Made by a program: the position numbers and the translations under genes | Assembly: GCF_040359615.1 (NCBI RefSeq) | Contig: NZ_CP132942.1 | Location: 5,332,001-5,396,000 of the forward strand | Direction: 5' to 3' | DNA length: 64,000 nucleotides | From: Tunturibacter psychrotolerans | GTDB lineage: Bacteria > Acidobacteriota > Terriglobia > Terriglobales > Acidobacteriaceae | Part shown: positions 8,957-17,547 of the stretch, one piece after another | Layout of the letters: every line of letters begins with the position of its first letter | Numbering within the stretch: the stretch's first letter is position 1 | Notes under the pieces: generated by a model | The model's input: only the letters and a program-made list of their open reading frames with translations | Database searches by the model: none | Told to the model about the DNA's origin: nothing

Positions 8957-9736
8957 ATGCCACGTCTCCGCAACTTCCATTTCGCTGCGCTTCTGATGCT
9001 GGAGTTCTTTTCGATAGCGCCCTCGCGCTCACAATCCGCAGCGCCGGTTCGGTACCGCATGATCGCGCTGGCGGAGGCCGGCAATGGGCTGCACCAAGGC
9101 TTTGTGGATGCCGCGCTCGAGTTCCTGGAGAAGACGGGAGCGAAGGAAGGTTTCGCGGTGGACTATATTCGCACGACAGATCCGATCACGGATGATTATC
9201 TGGCGCAGCACAAGCTGTTCGTGCAGTTGAATTATCCGCCGTACCGGTGGACACCGGTGGCAGAGGCCGCGTTCAAGAAGGCGATGGAGCTAGGAACGAT
9301 CGGCTATATCGGGTTTCATCATGCGACCCTGCTGGGGAAGTTCGACGGGTTCGAGATGTCGCCGTTCTTTTACGACTTCATGGGCCGGATCCAGTTCAAG
9401 AGCTATATTCCGGAGTTTGCGACGGGCACGGTTCATGTGGAGGCTCCGAAGCATCCGGTGATGAAGGGACTTCCGAAGAGCTTTGTGATCGAGAACGACG
9501 AGTGGTACACGTACGACCGGTCTCCGCGGCCGAATGTGCATGTGCTGGCAAACGTGGATGAAGGCAGTTATCAGCCGGCGCGTGAGGTAAAGATGGGGGA
9601 TCACCCGGTCGTGTGGAGTAATGAACACTACAAGGCCCGGAACGTCTACTTCCAGTTCGGCCATCATGGAGAGCTGCTGGGCAACGCGAACTTCCAAGAG
9701 CTGTTTCTGAATGCAATTCACTGGGCGGCGGAATGA
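8957..9736 (+). CDS. ThuA-like domain protein, secreted
   Basis: Start chosen at the ATG of MPRLRNFHFAALLML because it begins a clear signal peptide; the open frame extends upstream to 8321 only as an antisense shadow of the YVTN gene. The mature part has the ThuA (trehalose-utilisation-like, glutamine-amidotransferase-like fold) pattern: a flavodoxin-like start RYRMIALAEAGNGLHQGFVDAAL, FVQLNYPPYRW, IGYIGFHH, HPVMKGLPKSFVIENDEWYTYDRSPRPNV and the closing GNANFQELFLNAIHWA. The family is associated with sugar degradation, but the activity is not established. It is followed after three bases by a paralogue. Confidence 0.85.
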   Translation: MPRLRNFHFAALLMLEFFSIAPSRSQSAAPVRYRMIALAEAGNGLHQGFVDAALEFLEKTGAKEGFAVDYIRTTDPITDDYLAQHKLFVQLNYPPYRWTPVAEAAFKKAMELGTIGYIGFHHATLLGKFDGFEMSPFFYDFMGRIQFKSYIPEFATGTVHVEAPKHPVMKGLPKSFVIENDEWYTYDRSPRPNVHVLANVDEGSYQPAREVKMGDHPVVWSNEHYKARNVYFQFGHHGELLGNANFQELFLNAIHWAAE

Positions 9737-9739
9737 GGA

Positions 9740-10504
9740 ATGCGCATATATCTGAGAGCGGCTGCAATTCTTGTCATCGCATTTGCGGTGATGTCGAGCG
9801 CACACGCGCAAAATGCACCGTTCCGCGTACTCGCGTTCTGGACTACGGAGGGCGAGGTGGATCACTCGGACTTTGCACGCCAGGCGATTGAGTTCTTTAC
9901 CGAGGCTGCGGTGCGCGACCACTTCGAGTTTCGAGCAACCACAGACTGGAAGGAGATGAACCCGGAGACTTTGGCGAAGACGCAAGTGGTGGTGTGGCTG
10001 AACGGACAACCTGACACTTCGGAGGAACGCGCGGCGTTCGAGAGATATATGAGCAATGGGGGTGCATGGCTGGGAACCCACGTCTCGGGCTATAACGACC
10101 GCAGCACGACGTGGCGCTGGTTTGTGGACTTCTTGGGCGGGGCGGTGTTCTTCGCGAACAACTGGCCTCCCCTTCCTGCAACGCTCCACGTTGATGACCC
10201 GACACATCCGGTAGTGAAGGGATTACCGCGCAGCTTTGTGGCGCCTGCGAACGAGTGGTATGTGTGGAAGCCCTCCGCGCGGGCGAATCCCGCTGTGAAG
10301 GTGTTGGTGACGCTGGATCCTTCGAACTATCCGCTGGGTTTCAAGGATCGTCTGCTCTCGGGGGATTGCCCGCTGGTATGGACAAATAAGAAATTCAGGA
10401 TGTTGTATCTGAACATTGGCCACGGCGACAAGGTGCTGAGCACTCCAGAGATACGCACGCTCTTCGAGAACTCGCTGTTGTGGCTGGGCAGGCCGCAGAA
10501 TTAG
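9740..10504 (+). CDS. ThuA-like domain protein, secreted, paralogue
   Basis: A second ThuA-like protein (254 residues) with signal peptide MRIYLRAAAILVIAFAVMSS...AHAQ. It shares with its upstream neighbour HPVVKGLPRSFVAPANEWYVWKPSARANP, DCPLVWTN and the C-terminal LFENSLLWLG. The start lies three bases beyond the preceding stop, so the two form a tandem duplicated, co-transcribed pair. The pairwise identity looks moderate, indicating an old duplication. Both should act outside the cytoplasm, possibly on sugars, but no catalytic residue is established. Confidence 0.85.
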   Translation: MRIYLRAAAILVIAFAVMSSAHAQNAPFRVLAFWTTEGEVDHSDFARQAIEFFTEAAVRDHFEFRATTDWKEMNPETLAKTQVVVWLNGQPDTSEERAAFERYMSNGGAWLGTHVSGYNDRSTTWRWFVDFLGGAVFFANNWPPLPATLHVDDPTHPVVKGLPRSFVAPANEWYVWKPSARANPAVKVLVTLDPSNYPLGFKDRLLSGDCPLVWTNKKFRMLYLNIGHGDKVLSTPEIRTLFENSLLWLGRPQN

Positions 10505-10977
10505 GTGGACCGTGGCGCGAGTGCGATCACATGGCTTCGCACCAAGGGTTTCCCGCGGTTGGTGAGATGCTTGTTGATGACGCCTTGTGATAGCCAGCAC
10601 TCCTTATCGGATGGCTTGTCGTTTTGGGGTGGTAACCCCGAGTTGTCCACATGAGTGCCGATTCAAAATTGGGACATGCTCTGGCCTTAGAACATTCCAC
10701 TCAATCAGCTATTGCAAGCGCCACATGGGAGCTCTATCTCAGTATTTCAGGGGAGGAGTCGGAGTAACCACGCAGGTTAGTCGTCATAAACGAGCCTCTC
10801 GTCACTTAACTCCCGGTTGGTCGAGCGAACCGCCCACGATTGAATTGAGACAGAATGTAAGAAGCTAAGAGATTCTCTATTTGATTCCAAATGATGACGA
10901 ATCTTCCGAGTTCCGGTCCTATCACGGGCAATCCGGAAAAAAACAAATCGCTTCCGTCGTTCACTTCGTTAGATAGT
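10505..10977. other. Intergenic region, no gene recognised
   Basis: The gap lies between the ThuA pair and the convergent ADOP permease. Open frames such as 10587-10868 have no recognisable features. Confidence 0.4.
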
Positions 10978-13644
10978 TCATTCACACCGCAAGGCGACCG
11001 TTGGATCTACTCTGCTCGCAGTTCGGGCGGGAACCAGCGTCGCTATTAGCGCAACCAGTACCAATAGCACCGCGGCAACACCAAATGTGGCTGGATCGTG
11101 AACACGGACGCCGAACAAAAGATTTGCGAGTAGGCGCGTAGCCAGCAGGGCGAGCATAACGCCAAGAACTGTCCCCAGGATAATCAACCTCAGGCTTCGT
11201 CTGATTACCAGGCGCACGATGTCACTCCTGTCTGCTCCCAATGCCAGGCGTACGCCGATCTCGTGAGTTCGTTGTGCGACCAGAAAAGCAATAACTCCGT
11301 AAAGTCCTATGAGTGCAAGAGCAAAACCTGTCGAGGCGAAGAAGCTCATGAGCAGGGATTGGAATTTTGGTTGATCGGCGAGCTTGCTAACTCGTTCGCT
11401 CAGGGTGGCGATGTCGATTGGCAGAGTTGGATCGAGAGCCGCAACCTGAGAGCGAACCAAGAGCGCGGTCTTTTCCGGCAGCAATGAGCTGCGAACGACT
11501 ACGACGGAGGTTCGGCCCCAGACGCCACCGGCTCTCCAGTCTTCCGGAAGATTCCTTCGTAACAAATAGAACTCCGGAACATCTTCGTTGGCGAGGCCGC
11601 TGTTTTTGACGTCTGCCGAGACCCCTACGATGGTGCTCCATGGGTTTGAGGCCATGAGTCGGTCGAAGCGCAAGCGGTGACCAATAGGACACTCATTCGG
11701 GAATAGCAACGAGGCTAGACGTTTGCTCAGGATGATGGGGCGACGAGTCGAGGTCATGTCCTCATCGCGGAAGCCTTCACCCTGCACGATGGGGATATCG
11801 AGTGCGTTGAAGTACTCGGGTGAAACCCTGCGCTTTGCAACAACACCACCAGTACCGGGAGGATAGAGCGGTCTTCCTTCGATAGCAATCTCCTGAAAAC
11901 GCCCACTGAACTGATTCTCTGCTGGTGGGACAGAGTCGCTGATTGAGACCAAACTGATGCCCGGACTGAACCGAAGCCGAGCAGTCAGACGTTGAAAAAA
12001 GTCGAGCTCGCTTTGCGGTGTGGGGTAGCTGTGCTCTCCCAGCGTAATTCTGGCCGTGACGGTGTTGTCGGCGCGAATGCCTAGGTTTTGATCTTCGAGA
12101 TTGCGGTAACTCCGTACCAATAGGAGGGCCACCGCGAGCAGGACCATGCTTGCTGAGATTTGCGCGACAACGAGCCACTGGCGCACGCTGGCGCTAGAGA
12201 CGGAGGTACGGGTGCGTCCACTCAGCATTCGGCCCTCCGGCCTCTGAAGAGCAACCGCAAGACCGAAGAAGACGCCGCACAGAATTGAAAGGATGACAGT
12301 AAACCCAACGATTCGAAGATCCAAGTGAACCATACTTAGATATGGGATGTTTGACGGGGCTATGACAATGAAGACATGAAGAAGTCCTTGCGCAAGCACG
12401 CAGCCCGCAACCGCTCCAGCCATTGAGAGTAGAAGAGATTCGATAAGCGCCTGGCTCGCCAGTCTGGCCCGACTGGCCCCGAGGGCAGAGCGGACTGCAA
12501 GTTCGCGCTGACGCGCAGCACCCCGTGCCATCAACAGGCTCGCGACGTTGGCGCATGCGATGAGCAACACAGCAAACGCGGCACCGAGCAGGACCCATGC
12601 TGTAAGGCGCACGTCCTGCATCTGGCGGTCGCGCAGCGAACGAACCTTAAGATGGAAATCAGAACGGATCTCTGACGGAATTTGGTTCCTGCTCTGCTGG
12701 AAGAGTGGCTGCAAGGCGGTATCAGCTTGCTGAACAGTAGATTCAGGGTTGAGCGTGGCGAAGACTCTGCGTGGAGTGCCGAATCCGCCATTGGCTACTC
12801 GATCAGCCGCCTCGTCGACAGAAAGGGGAAACAAAATATCGGCCGCCTGTAGTCGAGGCATCTCGAAGTCTTTAGGAAGTACTCCGATGACACGGGTGGG
12901 TGCACCATCAATCCTGATGGTCCTGTTCAGGATTCCTGGATCGAGGTTGAACCGACTATTCCATAAGCCGTATGAGATAAGAACCGCTCTAGGACCACCG
13001 GGTCGGGCCTCTTCAGACAGGAAACTGCGTCCGAGCACGGGCGAAACGCCGAGTGTGGACAAGAAATTTCCTTCGACAGACGGACAATCGAGTTGCATGG
13101 GTGTGCCTTCGGTCAGGTCACACTCCCCCGTGCTCGCGCTTTCGGATGTCATCGACGCGAAGACTTTCTGCTTGCTGCGCCAGTCATAGTAAAACCCGCT
13201 AAGTAGGAATTCCTGGGTCTCGAGCGGTTGAACCAGACCTAGAGAAACGATTCGTCCATCATTCGCATAAGGTAGTGGGCGGAACAGGATGCGGTCGACC
13301 ACACTGAAGACTGCACTGGTCGCTCCAATGCCAAGCATGAGAGTTGCGACAATGGTGATGGTAAAGATAGGATTGCGACGGAAGCCGCGGATGCTGTAAC
13401 GAACATCTTGAAGTAGCGTCTTGGCGAGATAACCGGGCCGTTGCTCATGGGATTGCTGTCGTGTCCGCTCCATTCCTCCGAACGCTATAACCGCCTGCCG
13501 GCGAGATTCAAGCGGCGTCATGCCTGCGGCAATATTTGCTTGAATCTGCTGCTCAAGGTGAAACTGCAGTTCTTCGTCGATCTCATTATGAGACTTGGAA
13601 TTCATCAGGAATCGAAGACGAGTTAGCCATTCTTTGAGCATCAA
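10978..13644 (-). CDS. ADOP-type ABC transporter permease (MacB/FtsX-like)
   Basis: An 888-residue permease with the acidobacterial ADOP architecture. The N-terminal soluble helix region (EIDEELQFHLEQQIQANIAAGMTPLESRRQA) precedes a first MacB/FtsX unit: membrane helix around FTITIVATLMLGIGATSAVF and a MacB_PCD periplasmic domain. Then come three membrane helices around residues 360-470, a second periplasmic domain and three C-terminal helices (SFFASTGFALALIGLYGVIAFLV, LRLIILGTVLGVMLALL, FGVAAVLLVLVALIATLVPA), ending with ASRVDPTVALR. No ATPase is encoded nearby, as is usual for this family. The substrate is unknown. It lies six bases after a PadR regulator, with which it is presumably co-transcribed and by which it is controlled. 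Confidence 0.93.
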   Translation of the reverse strand: MMLKEWLTRLRFLMNSKSHNEIDEELQFHLEQQIQANIAAGMTPLESRRQAVIAFGGMERTRQQSHEQRPGYLAKTLLQDVRYSIRGFRRNPIFTITIVATLMLGIGATSAVFSVVDRILFRPLPYANDGRIVSLGLVQPLETQEFLLSGFYYDWRSKQKVFASMTSESASTGECDLTEGTPMQLDCPSVEGNFLSTLGVSPVLGRSFLSEEARPGGPRAVLISYGLWNSRFNLDPGILNRTIRIDGAPTRVIGVLPKDFEMPRLQAADILFPLSVDEAADRVANGGFGTPRRVFATLNPESTVQQADTALQPLFQQSRNQIPSEIRSDFHLKVRSLRDRQMQDVRLTAWVLLGAAFAVLLIACANVASLLMARGAARQRELAVRSALGASRARLASQALIESLLLSMAGAVAGCVLAQGLLHVFIVIAPSNIPYLSMVHLDLRIVGFTVILSILCGVFFGLAVALQRPEGRMLSGRTRTSVSSASVRQWLVVAQISASMVLLAVALLLVRSYRNLEDQNLGIRADNTVTARITLGEHSYPTPQSELDFFQRLTARLRFSPGISLVSISDSVPPAENQFSGRFQEIAIEGRPLYPPGTGGVVAKRRVSPEYFNALDIPIVQGEGFRDEDMTSTRRPIILSKRLASLLFPNECPIGHRLRFDRLMASNPWSTIVGVSADVKNSGLANEDVPEFYLLRRNLPEDWRAGGVWGRTSVVVVRSSLLPEKTALLVRSQVAALDPTLPIDIATLSERVSKLADQPKFQSLLMSFFASTGFALALIGLYGVIAFLVAQRTHEIGVRLALGADRSDIVRLVIRRSLRLIILGTVLGVMLALLATRLLANLLFGVRVHDPATFGVAAVLLVLVALIATLVPARTASRVDPTVALRCE

Positions 13645-13650
13645 AATCTC

Positions 13651-13974
13651 CTACTTGAGTACCAGAGCGATTGCTGTCGAGACTCGTTCCCAATCTTTCA
13701 GTTCGGCTTCTAGCTGCCTTCGACCTGTTCGCGTCAACGAGTAGAACTTGGCTCTGCGGTTGTTTTCTGATGCCCGCCACTCCGCCAGAACCCATCCCTT
13801 GTATTCCAACCGATGGAGCGCCGGATACAGTGATCCTTGTCCAATCTGCAGTGCATCCCTGGAAACCTGCTGAATGCGCTGGGCTATACCCCATCCATGC
13901 ATCGGCTCCAGGGCAAGAGTCCTTAAGACAAGCAAATCTAACGTTCCTTGGAGTAGATCAGTAGATGGCGACAC
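13651..13974 (-). CDS. PadR-family transcriptional regulator
   Basis: A 107-residue winged-helix regulator. TDLLQGTLDLLVLRTLALEPMHGWGIAQRIQQVS followed by GSLYPALHRLEYKGWVLAEWRASENNRRAKFYSLTRTGRRQLEAEL is the classical PadR pattern, and C-terminal helix WERVSTAIALVL would form the dimer interface. It is immediately upstream of the ADOP permease on the same strand, an arrangement repeated many times in acidobacterial genomes. It presumably represses its own operon; the ligand is unknown. Confidence 0.93.
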   Translation of the reverse strand: MSPSTDLLQGTLDLLVLRTLALEPMHGWGIAQRIQQVSRDALQIGQGSLYPALHRLEYKGWVLAEWRASENNRRAKFYSLTRTGRRQLEAELKDWERVSTAIALVLK

Positions 13975-14747
13975 GTTCCCCTCGGCTCTCTACAAGAGAA
14001 TGCCCTGTCTCTTGTCGAGTGTCAAGGGGAAGTCCATAAGGACTCACTCTCTCTACGCTGATTCTTTCGTGTCGGGAAGATGCGGAGTCTTAGCAAGAAA
14101 GTCGCAAGTCCCGAATAACGGGCAAACCGGAAGTTATTCACTTGGACGTAAAACCGGCTATTTGGGCAAGTGACTATGAATCTGAGCTTGCCAATCCAAC
14201 GGTGAACGAAGGGACATTATTACTGATTGTTCGCAGTCGCGACGTGCCACACCGCTGCAGAACATGGGTGCGCCGCCAGAGTTAAAGCTGTGTAACGGGG
14301 CCCAAATTGGCGCATTGCTCTGTTCTCGTCAAACTGAGGTTGAGCTTAGTTGCGGACACTTGTTCGCGATGATACCCGCGTGCGCTGAAGCTCGGACCAA
14401 AGTAAGACCGTTGTGTGTATGGGGTGGATTCGCAGGTTAATTTTGTGGCGCTGAGAGAACTTTTTTTGAGGGAGGAGTTTGTGGTGTTTTGTTGGGTTTT
14501 TGAGAAATTTTGGCGTTTTGGTGTGGTGATTTTGTGGTGTGGGTGTGGTGTTTTGCGTGGTGGATGTGGTGATTCAGCAGTCGTCTTTTGTGGTGATGAA
14601 AAATGTGACACGGATTCTGGATTTATTTTTTGGGCTTTCCCGTTCTGGGAATGAGCGATCTCGTCGGAGGGGGCGGCCAGGTCGATGACGTCTTTGTTGG
14701 TGATCTTTTGCCGAGTTGCTATTGGGTTTGGTGACGCTGGATTTGAC
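13975..14747. other. Intergenic region with a GT-rich, strand-asymmetric block
   Basis: No convincing gene. The promoter of padR should lie at the left end. Between about 14460 and 14640 the plus strand is almost free of C and dominated by G and T, with repeated gtggtg and ttttg words. The antisense frame would encode a His/Thr/Pro/Lys-rich low-complexity peptide that I do not accept as a protein. I recall similar GT-rich blocks between genes in related acidobacteria, but cannot check this here. Confidence 0.5.
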
Positions 14748-14954
14748 TCATGCTATGGAGCGTGAGTCTTCCAACGCAATGGCCTGCTTGATACTTGCAG
14801 CAATACCGCGATAGGTGCGCTGAATCTCTCGCATGCGGAGGAGTTCGCCAGTGGTGTCGGGGGGATCGTTTGCGATCTGGTCCTCGATCGCCTGGATATC
14901 TCGCACGACGGACTTCAACTCTTCTTCGAGTAACTCACGCGGTGATTGAGGCAT
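14748..14954 (-). CDS. Small coiled-coil protein of unknown function
   Basis: Start placed at the ATG at 14954 (MPQSPRELLEEELKSV) because a strong Shine-Dalgarno (aggaga) precedes it; the longer frame to 15056 has none. The 68-residue product is charged and helical, with a heptad-like run EEELKSVVRDIQAIEDQI and a second helix REIQRTYRGIAASIKQAIAL. It has no signal peptide or membrane segment. I do not recognise the family. Confidence 0.6.
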   Translation of the reverse strand: MPQSPRELLEEELKSVVRDIQAIEDQIANDPPDTTGELLRMREIQRTYRGIAASIKQAIALEDSRSIA

Positions 14955-15080
14955 GGTCTCCTGCGCTTCGTTCTCATTCAGGGTACTGCTTTTTTCATTG
15001 ATCGTCCTGGAGAACCGCGCTTCGCTCGAAGGCCCGATCATGCGATCTTGAGGCACCCGCGTGCGGCAATGAGGCTAAGT

Positions 15081-15623
15081 TCAGGAGGTGGGTGGGGTTA
15101 TGCGAGTGGCGAGGAGGAGAGCCAGAGCGCCTGTGCTGAGGAGAATGAGGGTGGAGGGCTCGGGTACGGCGGGAGGAGTTGGCGGGGTTGTCTCGGGGGT
15201 GATGGCGAGGTCGTAGTAGTCGGGGCCGGTGATGGAGTGGGCGTAGTCGATCAGGCGGTAGGAGCCGGGGTCGATGGCGGCGGTGTCGGTATTGCCGGTG
15301 GAGGAGACGAAGGAGATGAGCGTGGGACCGGCGAGAACACCTACCTGGTCGAAGCTCAGACTATCGCCTGTGTTGCCGATGCCGGTGTAGAAGTGGACAT
15401 TGAAGGTTTGGCCGCCGACTCCGTTGATGGTTCCGGTGGTGGTGGGGGCGGGGACGGTGACGAGGTGGTATTCGACTGGGAAGGTGAACTGTTGCGGAAG
15501 GGTGAAGGTGTAGGTGTTGGAGTCGCCGGTGATGGTGAAGAGGTCGGTGGTGTCGGCATTGGCGGTGCGGGGGAGGATCAGGGCAGAGGCGAAGAGCGGG
15601 AGTGCGAAGAGAGCTTTGCGCAT
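15081..15623 (-). CDS. PEP-CTERM sorting-domain protein
   Basis: Start placed at MRKALFALPLFASALIL, which opens a signal peptide ending near TANA. The mature protein is beta-rich and ends in the PEP-CTERM tag: VPEPSTLILLSTGALALLLATR, i.e. the PEP motif, a hydrophobic helix and a basic end. Such proteins are exported and processed by an exosortase system, usually alongside exopolysaccharide. It is a paralogue of the next gene, with similar pre-start sequence. No exosortase gene is in this window. Confidence 0.85.
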   Translation of the reverse strand: MRKALFALPLFASALILPRTANADTTDLFTITGDSNTYTFTLPQQFTFPVEYHLVTVPAPTTTGTINGVGGQTFNVHFYTGIGNTGDSLSFDQVGVLAGPTLISFVSSTGNTDTAAIDPGSYRLIDYAHSITGPDYYDLAITPETTPPTPPAVPEPSTLILLSTGALALLLATRITPPTS

Positions 15624-15657
15624 GGAGGATTCCCTTCTCGGATTGGGTTTGAGGTAA

Positions 15658-15702
15658 GGGTGCGCTCGCTTTCGGGGGGCGTCAAGTGAATTTATGTGGG
15701 AT
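15658..15702. repeat. Shared upstream repeat of the PEP-CTERM pair, copy 1
   Basis: The segment with gggtgcgctcgctttc and gcgtcaagtgaatttatg recurs with few changes at 16386-16428, at the same distance upstream of the paralogous gene. It probably carries the promoter or a regulatory site duplicated with the gene. Confidence 0.6.
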
Positions 15703-15761
15703 GTTAGAGGTTCCCTCACATGCTCACATCGCTGAATTCGAAGTGGAATGCTCAACCCACT

Positions 15762-16352
15762 TTAGGGTGCCATGGATTTACGGCGTTTGAGCGTGGTGAT
15801 TGCTCCGAGGGCGCCGGTGGCGAGCAGAATGAGACTGGCGGGTTCGGGGGTGGGAGCGATTGGGGTCTCCGGAGTGATGCTAAGGGTGAACGGAAGCGGT
15901 GGAGTGAAGGGGTGGTCGAAGAAGGTGTTTCCAGTTTGAAGTTGATAGGTTCCCGGAACAAAGGTGACGTTGAAGGTTCCCTCGTCCTCAGGGTTCGGAA
16001 ATTCCGCGGGCACAACAAACCAGCTGTAGGGTATGGAGCCATACAGATCGGGAATGTTTGACTGCGGGTTGGAGTCGATGGTCAGGTCGGGAGCTGACTG
16101 AACGATTTCAAAATACGGGACGTAAAATGTGGCCCCTACGGTGGCAGGCGCTCCGTCGATTGTTCCGGGACCGCTCGCGGAGAAGCTATCGAAGTGTTGA
16201 TGGAGAGTGTAGACCCCTGTGGCAGGGAGGGAAAAGGTGACGGTTTCGCCATTGCCGGTGAGGACGAAGTCGTCGATGGTGTCTGCGTGGGCGGTTAGGG
16301 TGATGGACAAGGCAGAGGCGAGGATTGCAAAGGCGAAGAGAGTTTTGCGCAT
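15762..16352 (-). CDS. PEP-CTERM sorting-domain protein, paralogue
   Basis: Start placed at MRKTLFAFAILASALSI, the beginning of a signal peptide ending near TAHA. Mature beta-rich domain (DDFVLTGNGETVTFSLPATGVYTLHQHF) resembles that of the gene at 15081 (DLFTITGDSNTYTFTLPQQF). The C-terminus has PTPEPASLILLATGALGAITTLKRRK, a PEP-CTERM tag with basic end. The two genes are tandem duplicates with separately duplicated upstream sequence. Function beyond export and sorting is unknown. Confidence 0.85.
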   Translation of the reverse strand: MRKTLFAFAILASALSITLTAHADTIDDFVLTGNGETVTFSLPATGVYTLHQHFDSFSASGPGTIDGAPATVGATFYVPYFEIVQSAPDLTIDSNPQSNIPDLYGSIPYSWFVVPAEFPNPEDEGTFNVTFVPGTYQLQTGNTFFDHPFTPPLPFTLSITPETPIAPTPEPASLILLATGALGAITTLKRRKSMAP

Positions 16353-16385
16353 GAGTGGTTCCCTTCTCGAATTTTCAGTGGGATA

Positions 16386-16428
16386 AGGGTGCGCTCGCTT
16401 TTTGGGGGCGTCAAGTGAATTTATGTGG
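16386..16428. repeat. Shared upstream repeat of the PEP-CTERM pair, copy 2
   Basis: This matches 15658-15702 with few differences and lies at the same distance from the second PEP-CTERM start. Confidence 0.6.
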
Positions 16429-16454
16429 GTGGGGAAGGGTTCGAGCTCCGCTCG

Positions 16455-16533
16455 AATGCCCACTCATGCGATGAGACCGCATGAATGGGGCACCCAAGGT
16501 ATCGGCTGGACTTCATGTATGGGCCACCCGCCC
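16455..16533. repeat. REP-like palindromic repeat, copy 1
   Basis: The core contains cccactcatgc and gcatgaatggg, which pair over 11 bases with one mismatch, followed by gggcaccc and a second conserved block catgtatgggccacccg. The same arrangement recurs at 16993-17086 and 17443-17538, with a partial copy at 17107-17128. Confidence 0.75.
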
Positions 16534-16613
16534 ACGAAGTCTTATCATCTGCTTCGGCTTGGAAGAGAAATCGGAACGTCTTTCAACCAACTCTGCACCC
16601 AGAGGAGACTCTT

Positions 16614-16991
16614 ATGCCGTTTGCTCGTATCGATCTGCTTAAAGGAAAGACTGCGGAGTATCGCGCCATTATGGCCGACGTCGTGTACCAGGGGATCGTC
16701 GATGTCCTGAAGGCGCCGGACGGCGACCGCTTCGTCGTCATCGGCGAGCATACCCCCGACAATTTGATTTACGACCCTAAATTCCTCGGTTGGAATCGAT
16801 CGACTGACTTCATGTTGATACAAGTGACCAGCACTGTCGGAAATAACAAGGAATCGAAGCTTGCGTTCTACCGATATATCGCCGACGAACTGAAGAGCAA
16901 GCTATCCGTGCGCCCTGATGACATTATGATCAACATGGTCTTCGTTGATCGCTCGGATTGGTCATTCGGCAATGGGGAGCCGTGGGTTTAG
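16614..16991 (+). CDS. Tautomerase-family protein
   Basis: Start placed at the ATG at 16614 (MPFARIDLLKGKT), preceded by a clear Shine-Dalgarno (agaggaga). Removal of Met would expose Pro1, the catalytic base of the 4-oxalocrotonate tautomerase superfamily. The 125-residue product matches the longer Tautomerase_2-like members (beta-alpha-beta with VYQGIVDVLKAP, RFVVIGEH, MLIQVTST and MINMVFVDRSDWSFG). The substrate is unknown. REP-like repeats lie on both sides, and a truncated copy of the gene starts 452 bases further on. Confidence 0.85.
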   Translation: MPFARIDLLKGKTAEYRAIMADVVYQGIVDVLKAPDGDRFVVIGEHTPDNLIYDPKFLGWNRSTDFMLIQVTSTVGNNKESKLAFYRYIADELKSKLSVRPDDIMINMVFVDRSDWSFGNGEPWV

Positions 16992-16992
16992 G

Positions 16993-17086
16993 TTCGCGCC
17001 AAAGCGCGAATGCCCACTCATGCGATGAAACTGCATGAATGGGGCACCCGAGGTATTGGCTGAATTCATGTATGGGCCACCCGCCA
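16993..17086. repeat. REP-like palindromic repeat, copy 2
   Basis: Same hairpin core as copy 1, preceded by a short GC-rich palindrome (gcgccaaagcgcg). It lies directly after the tautomerase stop codon. A partial third block (catgtgtgggccacccg) lies at 17107-17128. Confidence 0.75.
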
Positions 17087-17128
17087 CCCCAAATCTCAAC
17101 TCCGATTTCATGTGTGGGCCACCCGCCC

Positions 17129-17443
17129 GACGTCGTGTACAAGGGGATCGTCGATGTCCTGAAGGCGCCGGACGGCGACCGCTTCATCGTCATCGGCGAG
17201 CATACCCCCGACAATTTGATTTACGACCCTAAATTCCTCGGTTGGAATCGATCGACTGATTTCATGTTGATCCAAGTGACCAGCACTGTCGGAAATAACA
17301 AGGAGTCGAAGCTTGCCTTCTACCGGTATATCGCCGACGAACTCAAGAGCAAGCTATCCGTGCGCCCTGATGACATCATGATCAACATGGTTTTCGTTGA
17401 CCGCTCGGATTGGTCATTCGGCAATGGCGATCCGTGGGTTTAG
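17129..17443 (+). pseudogene. Truncated tandem copy of the tautomerase
   Basis: From the GACGTCGTGTAC at 17129 the sequence repeats 16677-16991 almost exactly (offset 452), including the stop and the following repeat. It lacks the first 21 codons, so the catalytic Pro1 and first beta strand are missing. An in-frame ATG at 17039 within the REP-like repeat would produce a fusion with an unrelated N-terminus, but no ribosome binding site is evident. The few differences are mainly silent or conservative, which suggests a recent duplication or continuing gene conversion. Confidence 0.75.
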
Positions 17444-17538
17444 GTTCGCGCCAAGGCGCGAATGCCCACTCATGCGATGAAACTGCATGAATGGGGCACC
17501 AAGGTATAGGCTTGAGTTCATGTATGGGCCACCCGCCC
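17443..17538. repeat. REP-like palindromic repeat, copy 3
   Basis: Same hairpin core and gggccacccg block as copies 1 and 2, directly after the stop of the truncated tautomerase copy and ten bases before the stop of the minus-strand HEPN-like gene. Confidence 0.75.
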
Positions 17539-17547
17539 CGTCCCCCG

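Noticed and set aside
14282..14654. Short frames in the GT-rich block
   Set aside because: Composition is purely a result of base skew, with no start signal or protein-like pattern.
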